Shown: positions 1 to 8,893, counted from the first letter of the stretch. The stretch: 52,801 bases of DNA from Prevotella sp. (GCA_017509155.1 JAFWQE010000086.1:1-52801), one strand, 5' to 3'. The notes: a model not told the origin generated them from the letters alone. Numbers and translations are program-made.

Positions 1-268
1 ATATATTATAATATAAAATAATAAACTACATTTTATAACTATTTTTGCGAAGTTTATTTTTGAAAATCGAGAACGTAAAAAAACGATTTTAGGGAAAAGG
101 GAAAAAAGGGAAAAATGGGAAAAATGGGATGTCTTGAATTATTTATGCAACTATCTGATAGTCAAGTATTTTGTTCAATTAGCAGGATTGACAGCAACTT
201 TTTATTATTGCTTTTTAGTTGCATTGAATCTCTTTTTATACCTTTGCATGGCATCTATGACGCAAGAA
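1..268. other. AT-rich intergenic stretch, no gene seen
   Basis: No convincing coding region is visible. The first 120 bases are A/T rich with runs of GGGAAAA-like words. A TACCTTTG box on the plus strand at 239-246 fits the Bacteroidetes -7 consensus, but it points into the terminator and the antisense strand of the DUF3127 gene, and no clear TTTG -33 box is present. Confidence 0.5.
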
Positions 269-296
269 AAGGGTTGAGCCCGAAGACTCAACCCTT
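269..296 (-). terminator. Rho-independent terminator of the DUF3127 gene
   Basis: A perfect 10-bp stem (269-278 with 287-296) and an 8-base loop lie 25 bases past the stop codon at 322. On the minus strand the stem runs directly into a TTTTC tract. Confidence 0.75.
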
Positions 297-321
297 CATG
301 ATGGGTATTCCACGAAGATGC

Positions 322-768
322 TTAGAATGGCAGGTCGTCGGCAGCGTCTCCACCCTCTGCGGCCGGCTGCGCCGGTGGGAAGGGAGCTGCAGCAGGTGCG
401 GCGGCAGGTGCCACGCCGGGTGCTGGCGGCGGCGGGAAGGCGCCGGGGGCGGGCATCGGCTGGGCACCAGTGGCGGCAGCCTGTGCGGCGGCGGGGTCGT
501 AGCGGTCTACCCGCCAGGCACGAATATCGTTGAACCAACGGCCCTGATACTCATGGGCGTCGATGTCGAAGCTGACACGAAGATTCTCACCCACCTGTAT
601 GTTGAACTGCGCAAGGCGCTCTGCTCCGAACACCCTGAAGACGCATTTCTTGGGGAACTGCTCAATGGTTTCTATTACAAAATCCTGGCTCTTCCAGGCA
701 TTCCCTGTGCGCTGGGACACGCCCCCTTGTTCGGGCATCGCAGCGATGATTTTTCCTTCAATTTCCAT
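322..768 (-). CDS. DUF3127 domain protein, SSB-like acidic tail
   Basis: A 148-residue protein of the Bacteroidetes DUF3127 family, which is thought to have a single-strand-binding-like OB fold. Its function is not established. Residues 1-85 form the conserved domain and include RWFNDIRAWRV. A low-complexity Ala/Pro linker follows, and the chain ends in DDLPF, the same type of acidic tip that SSB proteins use to recruit repair partners. The start at 768 (MEIEGKII) is preferred over upstream codons because it begins the conserved domain and lies just downstream of a promoter at 801-831. The gene stands alone and is divergent from dnaN. A link to replication is inferred from the tail and the neighbour, not shown. 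Confidence 0.85.
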   Translation of the reverse strand: MEIEGKIIAAMPEQGGVSQRTGNAWKSQDFVIETIEQFPKKCVFRVFGAERLAQFNIQVGENLRVSFDIDAHEYQGRWFNDIRAWRVDRYDPAAAQAAATGAQPMPAPGAFPPPPAPGVAPAAAPAAAPFPPAQPAAEGGDAADDLPF

Positions 769-800
769 GTTATTTATTAATAATGTTTGATTTCGGTCTG

Positions 801-831
801 CGAAATTACAAAAATGTTCTAAAATGAGAAA
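801..831 (-). promoter_or_regulatory. Promoter of the DUF3127 gene
   Basis: On the minus strand TAATTTCG (801-808) is one base off the TAnnTTTG -7 consensus, and a TTTC lies about 20 bases upstream. The same TAATTTCG variant, with a perfect TTTG partner, is found before serC. Confidence 0.45.
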
Positions 832-847
832 CTTTTTGACCGAAAAT

Positions 848-879
848 TTTGTTCCCCTTATGTTTTTTTTGTAATTTTG
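848..879 (+). promoter_or_regulatory. Promoter of the dnaN operon
   Basis: TTTG at 848-851, a 20-base spacer and TAATTTTG at 872-879 match the Bacteroidetes -33/-7 promoter exactly. The predicted start near 883 gives dnaN a leader of about 170 bases that contains the 905-1004 hairpin repeat. Confidence 0.7.
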
Positions 880-904
880 GGGGCACAAATTACAAGTGAG
901 AAGG

Positions 905-1004
905 GACCCTCCCCTGCCCTCCCTGTCCAGGGAGGGGGCACAGAGAGCTCTCACCTTCCCCTCCTTGCACTCCCTCCCTGAACAGGGAGAGCGGGGTGAG
1001 GGTC
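905..1004. repeat. Inverted repeat element of the CCCTCCC family
   Basis: A 100-bp element whose ends are imperfect inverted repeats of about 30 bases (GACCCTC...AGGGAGGG). Each end is itself a small palindrome. The core (CAGAGAGC...CTCCTTGCACT) resembles the core of the element at 20344-20532. It lies in the predicted dnaN leader. Confidence 0.75.
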
Positions 1005-1053
1005 TAATTACCTCTTTAATATAAATAGATTCATACTAAAAGCGATATAGAAA

Positions 1054-2178
1054 ATGAGATTTACATTGTCAAGCTCGGCTCTGAGCAGCCGACTCAGCGT
1101 TTTGTCAAGGGTGATCAACAGCAAGAATTCCCTGCCCATCCTCGACTGCTTCCTTTTTGAGGTTTACAACCAGACACTGACGATTACGGCATCGGACAGC
1201 GAGAACGTGATGCGCACGACCATCGTGCTCGACGACCAGGATGGTGAAGGGCGCTTCGCAGTGAAGAACAGCACCATTCTCGACGCGGTGAAGGAGCTGC
1301 CCGAACAGCCTCTGACCATCGACATGGACACGAACACGCTGACCATCAAGGTGATTTATCAGAACGGTATCTATAATTTCACAGCTCAGGATGCCAACGA
1401 GTATCCCACCCTGCAGGGAATGCCCGAGGGCGTGACGGTGCTGACCCTTCCGTCGGCAATGCTCAACGACTGCATCAACCGCAGCATTTTTGCCACGGCC
1501 ACCGAGGAGCTGCGCCCCGTGATGAACGGCATCTACTTCGACCTCACCGCCGACGCCCTGGCCATCGTTGCCAGCGACGGACATAAGCTGGTGCGCAACC
1601 GCATCTACAGCATCAAAAGCGAGACACCCTCGGCATTCATCCTGCCGAAGAAGCCTGCCACCCTGCTCAAGAACGTGCTGGGCAAGGACGAGAGCGACGT
1701 GACGGTGCGCTTCGACGAGCGCAACGCAGAGATCAAGTTCGGCGACACCCTGCTGCTCTGCCGACTGATTGAGGGCCGCTACCCCAACTACAACAGCGTG
1801 ATACCTGCCGACAACCCCAACGAGCTGACCATCGACCGCAAGTCGCTCATCGGTGCCCTGCGCCGTGTGATGCCCTTCGCCAGCGAGAGCAGCCAGCTGG
1901 TGCGCCTGCACATGGAAACAGGACGACTGGTGATTTCGTCGGAGGACATCGACTTCTCCACCAGCGCCAAGGAAGAGATTGCCTGCGACTATCAGGGCAA
2001 CACCATGAACATCGGCTTCAAGGGCCCGTCGCTGGCAGAGATTCTCAACAACCTGCAGGGCGAAGAGGTGACGCTGATGCTGGCAGACCCCAGCCGTCCC
2101 TGCCTGATTGTACCCAACGAACAGCCTGAGGACCAAGACATTCTGATGCTGATCATGCCCATGCTGCTCAACGACTAA
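1054..2178 (+). CDS. dnaN: DNA polymerase III beta subunit (sliding clamp)
   Basis: The clamp forms a ring around DNA and tethers the replicative polymerase, repair enzymes and ligase. The 374-residue length is normal for the family, which has three similar clamp domains of about 120 residues. Recognisable family sequence includes RPVMNGIYFD, the SDGHKLVR motif, LIEGRYPNY in the middle domain, and a hydrophobic C-terminal end (IMPMLLND) that forms part of the peptide-binding pocket. It heads a plus-strand cluster with an exonuclease, DUF4835 and recN, a common arrangement in Bacteroidales. dnaA is not seen in the window. A promoter is predicted at 848-879. Confidence 0.97.
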   Translation: MRFTLSSSALSSRLSVLSRVINSKNSLPILDCFLFEVYNQTLTITASDSENVMRTTIVLDDQDGEGRFAVKNSTILDAVKELPEQPLTIDMDTNTLTIKVIYQNGIYNFTAQDANEYPTLQGMPEGVTVLTLPSAMLNDCINRSIFATATEELRPVMNGIYFDLTADALAIVASDGHKLVRNRIYSIKSETPSAFILPKKPATLLKNVLGKDESDVTVRFDERNAEIKFGDTLLLCRLIEGRYPNYNSVIPADNPNELTIDRKSLIGALRRVMPFASESSQLVRLHMETGRLVISSEDIDFSTSAKEEIACDYQGNTMNIGFKGPSLAEILNNLQGEEVTLMLADPSRPCLIVPNEQPEDQDILMLIMPMLLND

Positions 2179-2226
2179 CAGTAGCGGCCTCTGACAAGAA
2201 CAGACACACACATAAAGCATTTCAAG

Positions 2227-3084
2227 ATGAAACCCAACCTTACAAAGCCCCTCGTGGTCTTCGACCTGGAGACTACGGGGCTTGACCTTGTAAAGGACAG
2301 AATCGTACAACTGTCATACATCAAAGTGTTTCCCAACGGTGACGAGGTGAGAAAGAACATCTTCTTCAACCCCGAGAAACCGATACCGGCGGAAGTGACT
2401 GCACTGACGGGCATCACAAACGACATGGTGAAAGACGCGCCGCGCTTCAAGGAACTGGCCCAGACACTGGCCAACGAGTTTGAGGGATGTGACTTCGCCG
2501 GCTTCAACTCCAACCACTTCGACGTGCCACTGCTTGCCGAGGAGTTCCTGCGTGCAGGCATCGACTATGATTTCGGCAAGTGCCGGCTCATCGACGTGCA
2601 GACCATCTTCCACAAGATGGAGCGGCGCAACCTGGCGGCCGCCTATAAGTTCTACTGCGGACGCAAGATGGAAGAGGACTTTGAGGCTCACCGCGCCGAC
2701 CAGGACACGGAGGCCACATGGCGCGTGCTGCAAGGAGAGCTCGACATGTATGCACCGGGGGTGCAGGAGGAGGAAGAAAGACAGCTCAACAACAACATGG
2801 ACGAGCTGGCCGCCTTCTCGAAGGTGAATGACAACGTGGATTTCGCCGGACGCATCACATGGCAACCCGTCAAGAACGCAAAAGGTGAGGTGATGCTCGA
2901 CAGCAACGGAAATCCTCGCAGGCAGGAGGTGTTCAACTTCGGCAAATACAAAGGATACGTGGTGAGCGACGTGTTGAACCGCGACCCGGGCTATTTCAGC
3001 TGGATGCTCACCAGCGACTTCACCTACAACACCAAACAGGTGCTCACGCGGATTCGACTCCGCGAGATGACGCAGAAGAAATAA
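2227..3084 (+). CDS. DnaQ-like 3'-5' exonuclease
   Basis: A DEDDh exonuclease that removes nucleotides from DNA 3' ends, similar to the proofreading epsilon or PolC-type exonuclease. Exo I is FDLETTGL with D13 and E15. Exo II is the FAGFNSNHFD region. Exo III is HRADQDTEATW with the catalytic His and Asp. The last 50 residues (FNFGKYKGYVVSDV...) form a small domain seen at the end of ExoX/PolC-like exonucleases. At 285 residues it is larger than bare epsilon (about 190-240) because of this tail. It lies 48 bases after dnaN, probably in the same transcript. Whether it proofreads for the replicative polymerase or acts in repair cannot be told from sequence. Confidence 0.92.
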   Translation: MKPNLTKPLVVFDLETTGLDLVKDRIVQLSYIKVFPNGDEVRKNIFFNPEKPIPAEVTALTGITNDMVKDAPRFKELAQTLANEFEGCDFAGFNSNHFDVPLLAEEFLRAGIDYDFGKCRLIDVQTIFHKMERRNLAAAYKFYCGRKMEEDFEAHRADQDTEATWRVLQGELDMYAPGVQEEEERQLNNNMDELAAFSKVNDNVDFAGRITWQPVKNAKGEVMLDSNGNPRRQEVFNFGKYKGYVVSDVLNRDPGYFSWMLTSDFTYNTKQVLTRIRLREMTQKK

Positions 3085-3141
3085 AGGCCGACAATGAGGA
3101 CGATGGCAAGGAAAGACAACGACAGGAAAAGACGGAACAGC

Positions 3142-4062
3142 ATGCACAAGATGCTGGGACGAATGGCCATGGCGTGCCTGATGGGCATCGCGATGGGTAC
3201 AAACGTGTGCCATGCCCAGGAGCTGCAGGCCAGGGTGACCATCAATCACAACCAGATACAGGGAACCGACGCCAGCGTGTTTGAGAACCTGCAGCAAACG
3301 CTCGAGCAGTTCATCAACGACACGCAGTGGACATCGCTGCAGTTCCAGAAGAACGAGCGCATCCAGTGCACCTTCAACATCACTGTCACGAAGTATGACC
3401 AGTCGGACAATGTCTTCACCTGCAATGCGCTCATCCAGGCCAACCGTCCCGTCTACAACTCGTCCTACAACACCACCTTATATAATAATAGGGACAATGA
3501 GTTCGTGTTCAGGTTCGCACAGTTCGACCAGCTGAACTTCAACGAGGAGCAGGTGGACAACCAGCTGACGGCACTCATTGCCTACTATGCCTATCTCATC
3601 ATTGGCTGGAACCTCGACTCGTTCTCGCCGATGGGCGGTGAGGAGGTGCTGCAGCGCTGCCTCTATCTGGCCAACAACGCGCAGAACCTCGACTTCCCCG
3701 GATGGAAAGCCTTCGACAACGACCGCAACCGCTTCGCCATCATCAACGACTATCTGGAAGGAGCCATGAAGCCCTTCAGACAGTTACAGTACGACTACTA
3801 TCGCAAGGGACTCGACGAGATGGCCAACAACGCGGAACGCGGACGCACAGAGGTGTCGGCAGCACTGGAAAACGACCTGAAGAAAGCCCACGAAGACCGT
3901 CCGCTCAGCATGCTGCCACAGATATGGACAGACTTCAAGAAAGACGAGCTGGCCAACATCTACAAAGGAAAGGGGACGCAGAAAGAGAAGGAAACCATCT
4001 ACGACATCCTCTTCTCCATCAATGCCTCGCAGAACAGTTCATGGGACAAGATAAAGGAATAG
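3142..4062 (+). CDS. DUF4835 family exported protein
   Basis: A member of the Bacteroidetes DUF4835 family, of unknown function. The start at 3142 gives a normal signal peptide (MHKMLGRM...NVCHA) with predicted cleavage before QELQARV. An in-frame ATG at 3094 would add 16 very basic residues and is less likely. The body begins with the family hallmark QARVTINHNQIQGTD, and the middle is rich in aromatic and acidic residues. In related genomes this gene usually follows coaBC; here it directly follows the exonuclease. Its envelope or periplasmic location is inferred from the signal peptide. Confidence 0.88.
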   Translation: MHKMLGRMAMACLMGIAMGTNVCHAQELQARVTINHNQIQGTDASVFENLQQTLEQFINDTQWTSLQFQKNERIQCTFNITVTKYDQSDNVFTCNALIQANRPVYNSSYNTTLYNNRDNEFVFRFAQFDQLNFNEEQVDNQLTALIAYYAYLIIGWNLDSFSPMGGEEVLQRCLYLANNAQNLDFPGWKAFDNDRNRFAIINDYLEGAMKPFRQLQYDYYRKGLDEMANNAERGRTEVSAALENDLKKAHEDRPLSMLPQIWTDFKKDELANIYKGKGTQKEKETIYDILFSINASQNSSWDKIKE

Positions 4063-4099
4063 ACAGGACAACGGGCAAAGACCAAAGAAAGCCACGACC

Positions 4100-5797
4100 A
4101 TGCTGAAGCAGCTATATATCAACAACTTCACCCTGATAGACAGACTCGAGATGGAGTTCTTCCCCGGTTTCTCGGTCATCACTGGCGAGACAGGTGCGGG
4201 CAAGAGCATCATCCTGGGCGCCATCTCGTTGCTGATGGGACAGCGAGCCGACACGCGCGTCGTCAAGAACGGCACCGGCAAATGCACCATCGAGGCTCAT
4301 TTCGACATCGGGCGATATGACATGAGGCCATTCTTCGACGACAACGACATAGAATACGACGGCGACGACTGCATCCTCAGACGTGAGCTGTCGGCATCGG
4401 GGAAAAGCCGGTCGTTCATCAACGACACACCCGTGACGCTCGCACAGATGCGGACACTCGGGCAGCAGCTGCTCGACATCCATTCTCAGCATAAGAACCT
4501 GCTCATTCAGGAGGAAGACTTCCAGCTCAACGTCGTCGACATCATCGCTGACAACCGTGACATGCTGAGCGACTATCGGGAGGCCTACGGACAATACCAA
4601 CAGGCAAGGCGAGAGGTGGAACAACTGAAGGAGGCCTTCGCCAGGACGCAAGAGAACGAGGACTACCTGAGATTCCAGTACGGCGAGCTCTGCGACATAC
4701 CACTGGCCGAAGGTCTGCAAGAGGAACTCGAGCAGGAGTCGACCATGATGAGCCATGCCGAGGAAATCAAGGAAGGACTATTCAACGCAACCCGGATGCT
4801 CGAAGAAGACGACAACGGCGTGATGGACCGACTGAAGAACACCACGCGAAGCCTGAGCAGCATCACCGCTCTCCTACCCGACCTCAGCGAGACGGCTGAA
4901 AGACTCGAGAGCTGCTACATAGAGCTGCAGGACATCGCTTCAGACATCGACAGCATGGCCAATAAGGTTGACTACGACCCGCAGCGCCTGCAGAACGTTC
5001 AGGAACATCTCGACCGCATCTACTCTCTCGAGAAAAAGCACCACGTTGACACGGTAGAACAGCTGATGGCGATACGCGAAGACATCAAGACACAGCTCGA
5101 CCAGATAGACAACAGCGACGAGGCCATGAACGAGGCCTTGGAAAAGGAAGAGAAAGCCCTCGACGCCTGCAGGCAGAAGGCTGCCGCCATCACCAAGGTG
5201 AGACAGAAGGCTGCCGCAAGGATAGAGAAAGAGATGAAGGAACGACTCGTGCCACTGGGAATGCCGAACGTGAGGTTTGCCGTGGACATGAAGACGAAAG
5301 AGCTGTCGGCCAATGGCGAAGACAGGGTGAACTTCCTGTTCAGCGCCAACGTCAGCTCGCCCATGCAGCCCGTCAGCGACGTGGCATCGGGAGGCGAGAT
5401 AGCAAGGGTGATGCTCGCACTGAAGGCCATGATCAGCGGAGCCGTGAAGCTGCCAACGATTATCTTCGACGAGATAGACACCGGCGTCAGCGGAAACATC
5501 GCCGAACGCATGGCGCTCATCATGAAGGAAATGGGACAGAACGAACGGCAGGTCATCAGCATCACGCACCTGCCGCAGATAGCAGCGCAGGGCAGCACGC
5601 ACTACAAGGTGGTGAAAGAGGAGACAACCCATGGAACCGTTTCCAACATGGTGCTGCTCAATGCCGAGGAGCGCGTCGAGGAGATTGCCAAGATGCTGAG
5701 CGGCGCCGATGTCAGCGAAGCAGCCATCAGCAATGCGCGCGCCCTGCTCAAGATGAACGTTTCCCATCAAAAGAACATTCAAGAAGAAAAGAAATGA
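4100..5797 (+). CDS. recN: DNA repair protein RecN
   Basis: An SMC-like ATPase that acts early in double-strand break repair and helps hold DNA ends together. The 565 residues have the expected order: an N-terminal ATPase half with Walker A GETGAGKS (29-36), two antiparallel coiled-coil segments (about 150-380), and a C-terminal half with the ABC-type signature near VASGGEIARVML and Walker B IIFDEIDTGVSG, then a switch-region ITHLPQIA. The length matches the family. It overlaps the next gene by 4 bases, so the two are translationally coupled. In many bacteria recN is damage-induced, but no LexA site could be recognised here. Confidence 0.97.
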   Translation: MLKQLYINNFTLIDRLEMEFFPGFSVITGETGAGKSIILGAISLLMGQRADTRVVKNGTGKCTIEAHFDIGRYDMRPFFDDNDIEYDGDDCILRRELSASGKSRSFINDTPVTLAQMRTLGQQLLDIHSQHKNLLIQEEDFQLNVVDIIADNRDMLSDYREAYGQYQQARREVEQLKEAFARTQENEDYLRFQYGELCDIPLAEGLQEELEQESTMMSHAEEIKEGLFNATRMLEEDDNGVMDRLKNTTRSLSSITALLPDLSETAERLESCYIELQDIASDIDSMANKVDYDPQRLQNVQEHLDRIYSLEKKHHVDTVEQLMAIREDIKTQLDQIDNSDEAMNEALEKEEKALDACRQKAAAITKVRQKAAARIEKEMKERLVPLGMPNVRFAVDMKTKELSANGEDRVNFLFSANVSSPMQPVSDVASGGEIARVMLALKAMISGAVKLPTIIFDEIDTGVSGNIAERMALIMKEMGQNERQVISITHLPQIAAQGSTHYKVVKEETTHGTVSNMVLLNAEERVEEIAKMLSGADVSEAAISNARALLKMNVSHQKNIQEEKK

Positions 5798-7461
5798 AAC
5801 CAAGAAGAATCATAACGACCATCCTTCTCGCATTTGCCACGATGACACTGAGCGCACAGCCCTCAGGCGTGAAGAATGTGTCGAAGAGTGTTTTCACGCT
5901 CACCACCTTTCGCCCCGACGGCTCACTCCTTGGCAGCAGCCACGGCGTCTTCATCGGCAACAACGGTGAGGCCATCAGCGACCTGAAGCCTTTCATTGGA
6001 GCGGCATCGGCTGTGGTCATCGACCAGAAAGGTGCACGCATGAAGGTGACCCACATGATGGGCATCAGCGACGCCTACGACGTGGCAAGGTTCAAGGTGG
6101 AAGGCAAGACCACGCCCGCCACGCTGGCATCGGCTCAGGCACAGGGCACGTCGTCGTGGCTCGTCGGCTACTCAACAAAGACGCCGGAGGTTTATCCCGC
6201 TACGGTGAAATCGCTCGAAACCTTCGGAGGACAGTATGCCTACTACATCTTCAGCATGAACGCTCCCGACAACGCCACCTCCTGCCCATTCGTCAATGCC
6301 AACGGCGAGGTGATGGGACTCATGCGCGTCAGCACGACATCGTTCGACACCTACGCCGTGGATGCTCGCTACGTCCATGACCTTTCGGTGAACGCGCTCA
6401 GCTATAACGACCCATCCATTCGGCAGATATCCATTCCACTGGCCATGCCGACAGAGCCACAGCAGGCACAGCTTGCCCTGATGATGGCGCAGCAGAGCGG
6501 CGACTCGCTCAAGTATGACACCGCCATACACGACTTCATGGCGCTTTTCCCATCGAGTGTCGATGGCTACGAGGCCCTGGCACGCTCACACTATGCTGCA
6601 AGCAGATTCAGTGAGGCCGACCGAACGATGGAGGATGCGCTGAAGAAAGCTGAGCCCAAAGACGAGGCGCACTATCAATACAGTCGTCTCATCTACGACA
6701 AGACCGTGTACAGACCCGATGCCGACTTCCCAAAATGGACGCTCGACAAGGCGCTGGAAGAGGTGAAGGCTGCCATCGCCATCAAAGACATGCCGCTCTA
6801 CCAGCACCATCAGGCTCAGGTGCTGTTCTCAAAAGGACAGTTCCAGGACGCACTCACCATCTTCGATATGCTCTACAAGAACAAGGAGTTCTCCAATCCT
6901 GAACTGCTCTACGAACAAGCACAGTGCAAGAAGATGCTGAATGCACCGTCGCCCGAGATCATCCAGCTTCTCGACAGTGCTATCAACACCACCGACACGC
7001 TTCGCTTCGCAGAGGCCGCCCCCTACTTCCTTGCCAGGGCCGAAGCCTATATGCAGACCGACAGTTTCCGGTTGGCGGTGTTCGACTACACACGCTACGA
7101 AATCCTCGTGCAAGGTCGCGTCAACTCTAATTTCTACTACGCCCGTTCGCAAGCTGAGGTCAAGGGACGCCTCTACCAGCAGGCACTCGCAGACATGGGG
7201 CGCGCCATCATCCTGTCGCCCAACGAACCCGTCTATTATGCAGAGATGGCACAACAGCAACTTAGGGTTGGACAAGTGGACCAAGCCTATCAGTTTGCGA
7301 ACAAGTGCACCGAGATAGCACCCGAATACCCTGAAGGCTGGCTACTGCTCGGCCTGTCGCAGGTGAGAAAAGAACAGAAGGCGGAAGCCCTCAGCAGTTT
7401 TGCCAAGGCCAAGGAACTGGGAAGCGAACAAGCTGATGCACTCATAGAGAAATATAAGTAG
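5794..7461 (+). CDS. Secreted trypsin-fold/TPR protein, likely inactive protease
   Basis: The 555 residues begin with a signal peptide (about 1-21, ending LSAQP). Residues about 25-200 follow the layout of trypsin-like HtrA peptidases, but the catalytic set looks lost. The position of the usual TNaHV histidine reads AISDLKPF, and the usual GNSGGP reads ATSCPF; only the Asp-like DVARFKV is kept. Residues about 220-550 are tetratricopeptide repeats, for example YYARSQAEVKGRLYQQALAD. This suggests a binding or scaffold role in the periplasm rather than proteolysis. It overlaps recN by 4 bases. The fold assignment is from motif spacing only. Confidence 0.75.
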   Translation: MKPRRIITTILLAFATMTLSAQPSGVKNVSKSVFTLTTFRPDGSLLGSSHGVFIGNNGEAISDLKPFIGAASAVVIDQKGARMKVTHMMGISDAYDVARFKVEGKTTPATLASAQAQGTSSWLVGYSTKTPEVYPATVKSLETFGGQYAYYIFSMNAPDNATSCPFVNANGEVMGLMRVSTTSFDTYAVDARYVHDLSVNALSYNDPSIRQISIPLAMPTEPQQAQLALMMAQQSGDSLKYDTAIHDFMALFPSSVDGYEALARSHYAASRFSEADRTMEDALKKAEPKDEAHYQYSRLIYDKTVYRPDADFPKWTLDKALEEVKAAIAIKDMPLYQHHQAQVLFSKGQFQDALTIFDMLYKNKEFSNPELLYEQAQCKKMLNAPSPEIIQLLDSAINTTDTLRFAEAAPYFLARAEAYMQTDSFRLAVFDYTRYEILVQGRVNSNFYYARSQAEVKGRLYQQALADMGRAIILSPNEPVYYAEMAQQQLRVGQVDQAYQFANKCTEIAPEYPEGWLLLGLSQVRKEQKAEALSSFAKAKELGSEQADALIEKYK

Positions 7462-7468
7462 TGTACCA

Positions 7469-7604
7469 CAACTTCTGAACTTCTGAACTCCTGCGCTCGA
7501 CCTTTGGTCGCTCTGCTTGCAGAGCGCTCGACCTTCGGTCGCTTTGCTTGCAAAGAACTCCAGAACTCCTGTAACTCCTGTAACTCCTGAACTCCTGAAC
7601 TCCT
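7469..7604. repeat. Array of AACTCCTG words with nested hairpins
   Basis: Repeats of AACTTCTG/AACTCCTG surround two tandem copies of a hairpin unit, CGCTCGACC(T/A)T(T/C)GGTCG... at 7494-7524 and a similar one at 7525-7555. The 31-base first unit is identical to 51947-51977. Only one arm orientation is present here, unlike the full elements at 13458 and 51819. Confidence 0.75.
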
Positions 7605-7616
7605 AAAAAAAAATAT

Positions 7617-8657
7617 ATGAAACAGAAAATCTTAGTAACTGGTGGCACAGGCTTCATCGGAAGTCACACCACCGTAGAATTGCAGCAGGCAGGCTACGAT
7701 GTCGTCATCATCGACAACTTGTCCAACTCTAAAGCAGAAGTCATCGACGGCATAGAGAAAATCACAGGCATCAGACCTGCCTTCGAACGTGTTGACTGCT
7801 GCGACCCTGAAGCCCTCGAGAACGTGTTTCAGAAATATCCGGGCATCAAGGGCATCATCCATTTTGCGGCATCCAAGGCCGTGGGCGAGAGTGTGGAGAA
7901 GCCACTGCTCTACTATCGTAACAACATCAATTCGCTGGTAAACCTCCTCGAGCTCATGCCGAAATATGGTGTCGACGGCATCATCTTCTCCAGCAGCTGC
8001 ACCGTCTACGGTCAGCCCTCCAACGAGAACCTTCCTGTCACCGAAAAGGCGCCCATACAGAAAGCACTCTCGCCATACGGAAACACCAAGCAGATTAACG
8101 AGGAAATCATCAACGACTACATTCATAGCGGTGCACCCGTAAGAGCCATCATCCTTCGCTATTTCAACCCCATCGGAGCTCATCCGTCGGCATATATCGG
8201 CGAGCTGCCCAACGGTGTTCCTATGAACCTTATCCCCTTCGTTACCCAGACGGCCATCGGCTTGCGCAAGCAACTCAAGATCTTTGGCAACGACTACAAC
8301 ACGCCCGACGGCACTTGCATCCGCGACTACATCTATGTGGTTGACCTGGCCAAAGCACATGTGAAGGCCATGCAACGCGTGCTCGACAATCCCGGTGAGG
8401 AGCCCGTTGAGGTGTTCAACATTGGTACCGGAAGAGGACTCAGCACACTCGAAGTGGTGGAAGGCTTTGAAGAAGCCACTGGCGTCAAGCTCAACTGGGA
8501 GTACGCACCACGTCGCGAAGGCGATATTGAGAAAGTCTGGGGAAACGTTGACAAGGCCAATAAGGTTCTAGGATGGAAAGCCGAGGCCGACATCAAGGAC
8601 GTGTTGCGTTCTGCATGGAAATGGCAACAGAAACTCCGCGAAGACGGCATTCAGTAG
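7617..8657 (+). CDS. galE: UDP-glucose 4-epimerase
   Basis: Interconverts UDP-glucose and UDP-galactose using bound NAD, in the Leloir pathway and in supply of precursors for surface sugars. It is a short-chain dehydrogenase of 346 residues, the normal length. The NAD-binding GGTGFIGSH is at 9-17, the catalytic Ser lies in SSSCTVYG, and the YxxxK pair in SPYGNTKQ. The region after RYFNPIGAHPS also fits GalE. It follows a repeat array after the TPR gene and has its own terminator-like hairpin downstream, so it may be transcribed alone. An epimerase acting on other UDP-sugars cannot be excluded. Confidence 0.93.
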   Translation: MKQKILVTGGTGFIGSHTTVELQQAGYDVVIIDNLSNSKAEVIDGIEKITGIRPAFERVDCCDPEALENVFQKYPGIKGIIHFAASKAVGESVEKPLLYYRNNINSLVNLLELMPKYGVDGIIFSSSCTVYGQPSNENLPVTEKAPIQKALSPYGNTKQINEEIINDYIHSGAPVRAIILRYFNPIGAHPSAYIGELPNGVPMNLIPFVTQTAIGLRKQLKIFGNDYNTPDGTCIRDYIYVVDLAKAHVKAMQRVLDNPGEEPVEVFNIGTGRGLSTLEVVEGFEEATGVKLNWEYAPRREGDIEKVWGNVDKANKVLGWKAEADIKDVLRSAWKWQQKLREDGIQ

Positions 8658-8719
8658 TCCCCCACCCCATACACTTGTCCTCCTTGTGAGGGCTTGTGTC
8701 TTTGTGTTTGTGTTGTTAA

Positions 8720-8750
8720 GGGTTCCCGATGCGAATCGGGAGCCCTCTTT
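8720..8750 (+). terminator. Probable terminator of galE
   Basis: An 11-bp stem with one G-T pair (8720-8730 with 8735-8745) and a GCGA loop is followed by TCTTT. The T tract is weak. Confidence 0.6.
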
Positions 8751-8776
8751 AACGCAAACAATGTGATGGGTGGGTT

Positions 8777-8893
8777 GTTAGGGCGTTTGGTCGTTTGGTC
8801 GTTCGGTCGTTTGGTCGTTTAGTTGTTCGGTCGTTCGGTCGTTTGGTCGCTTAGCAGACTTATCACTTGTCACTTATCACTTGTCACTTATTA
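8777..8893. repeat. Left inverted word array beside the rRNA methyltransferase
   Basis: About nine degenerate copies of GGTCGTTT or GGTCGTTC (8777-8850), the junction TTAGCAGACTTATCAC, then a second array of CTTATCACTTGTCA words to 8893. The complete pattern, including the junction, recurs in inverse orientation at 9853-10066 on the other side of the methyltransferase gene. Confidence 0.85.

Noticed and set aside
239-246. Promoter of a small RNA ending at the 269-296 hairpin
   Set aside because: The -7 box is good but no -33 box is present, and the hairpin has no T tract on the plus strand.
1105-2310. Long minus-strand open frame opposite dnaN (and similar ones opposite other genes)
   Set aside because: It is the complement of a clear dnaN frame, with a composition rich in His, Val and Gln typical of antisense frames in high-GC coding DNA. 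The same holds for the other long antisense frames.
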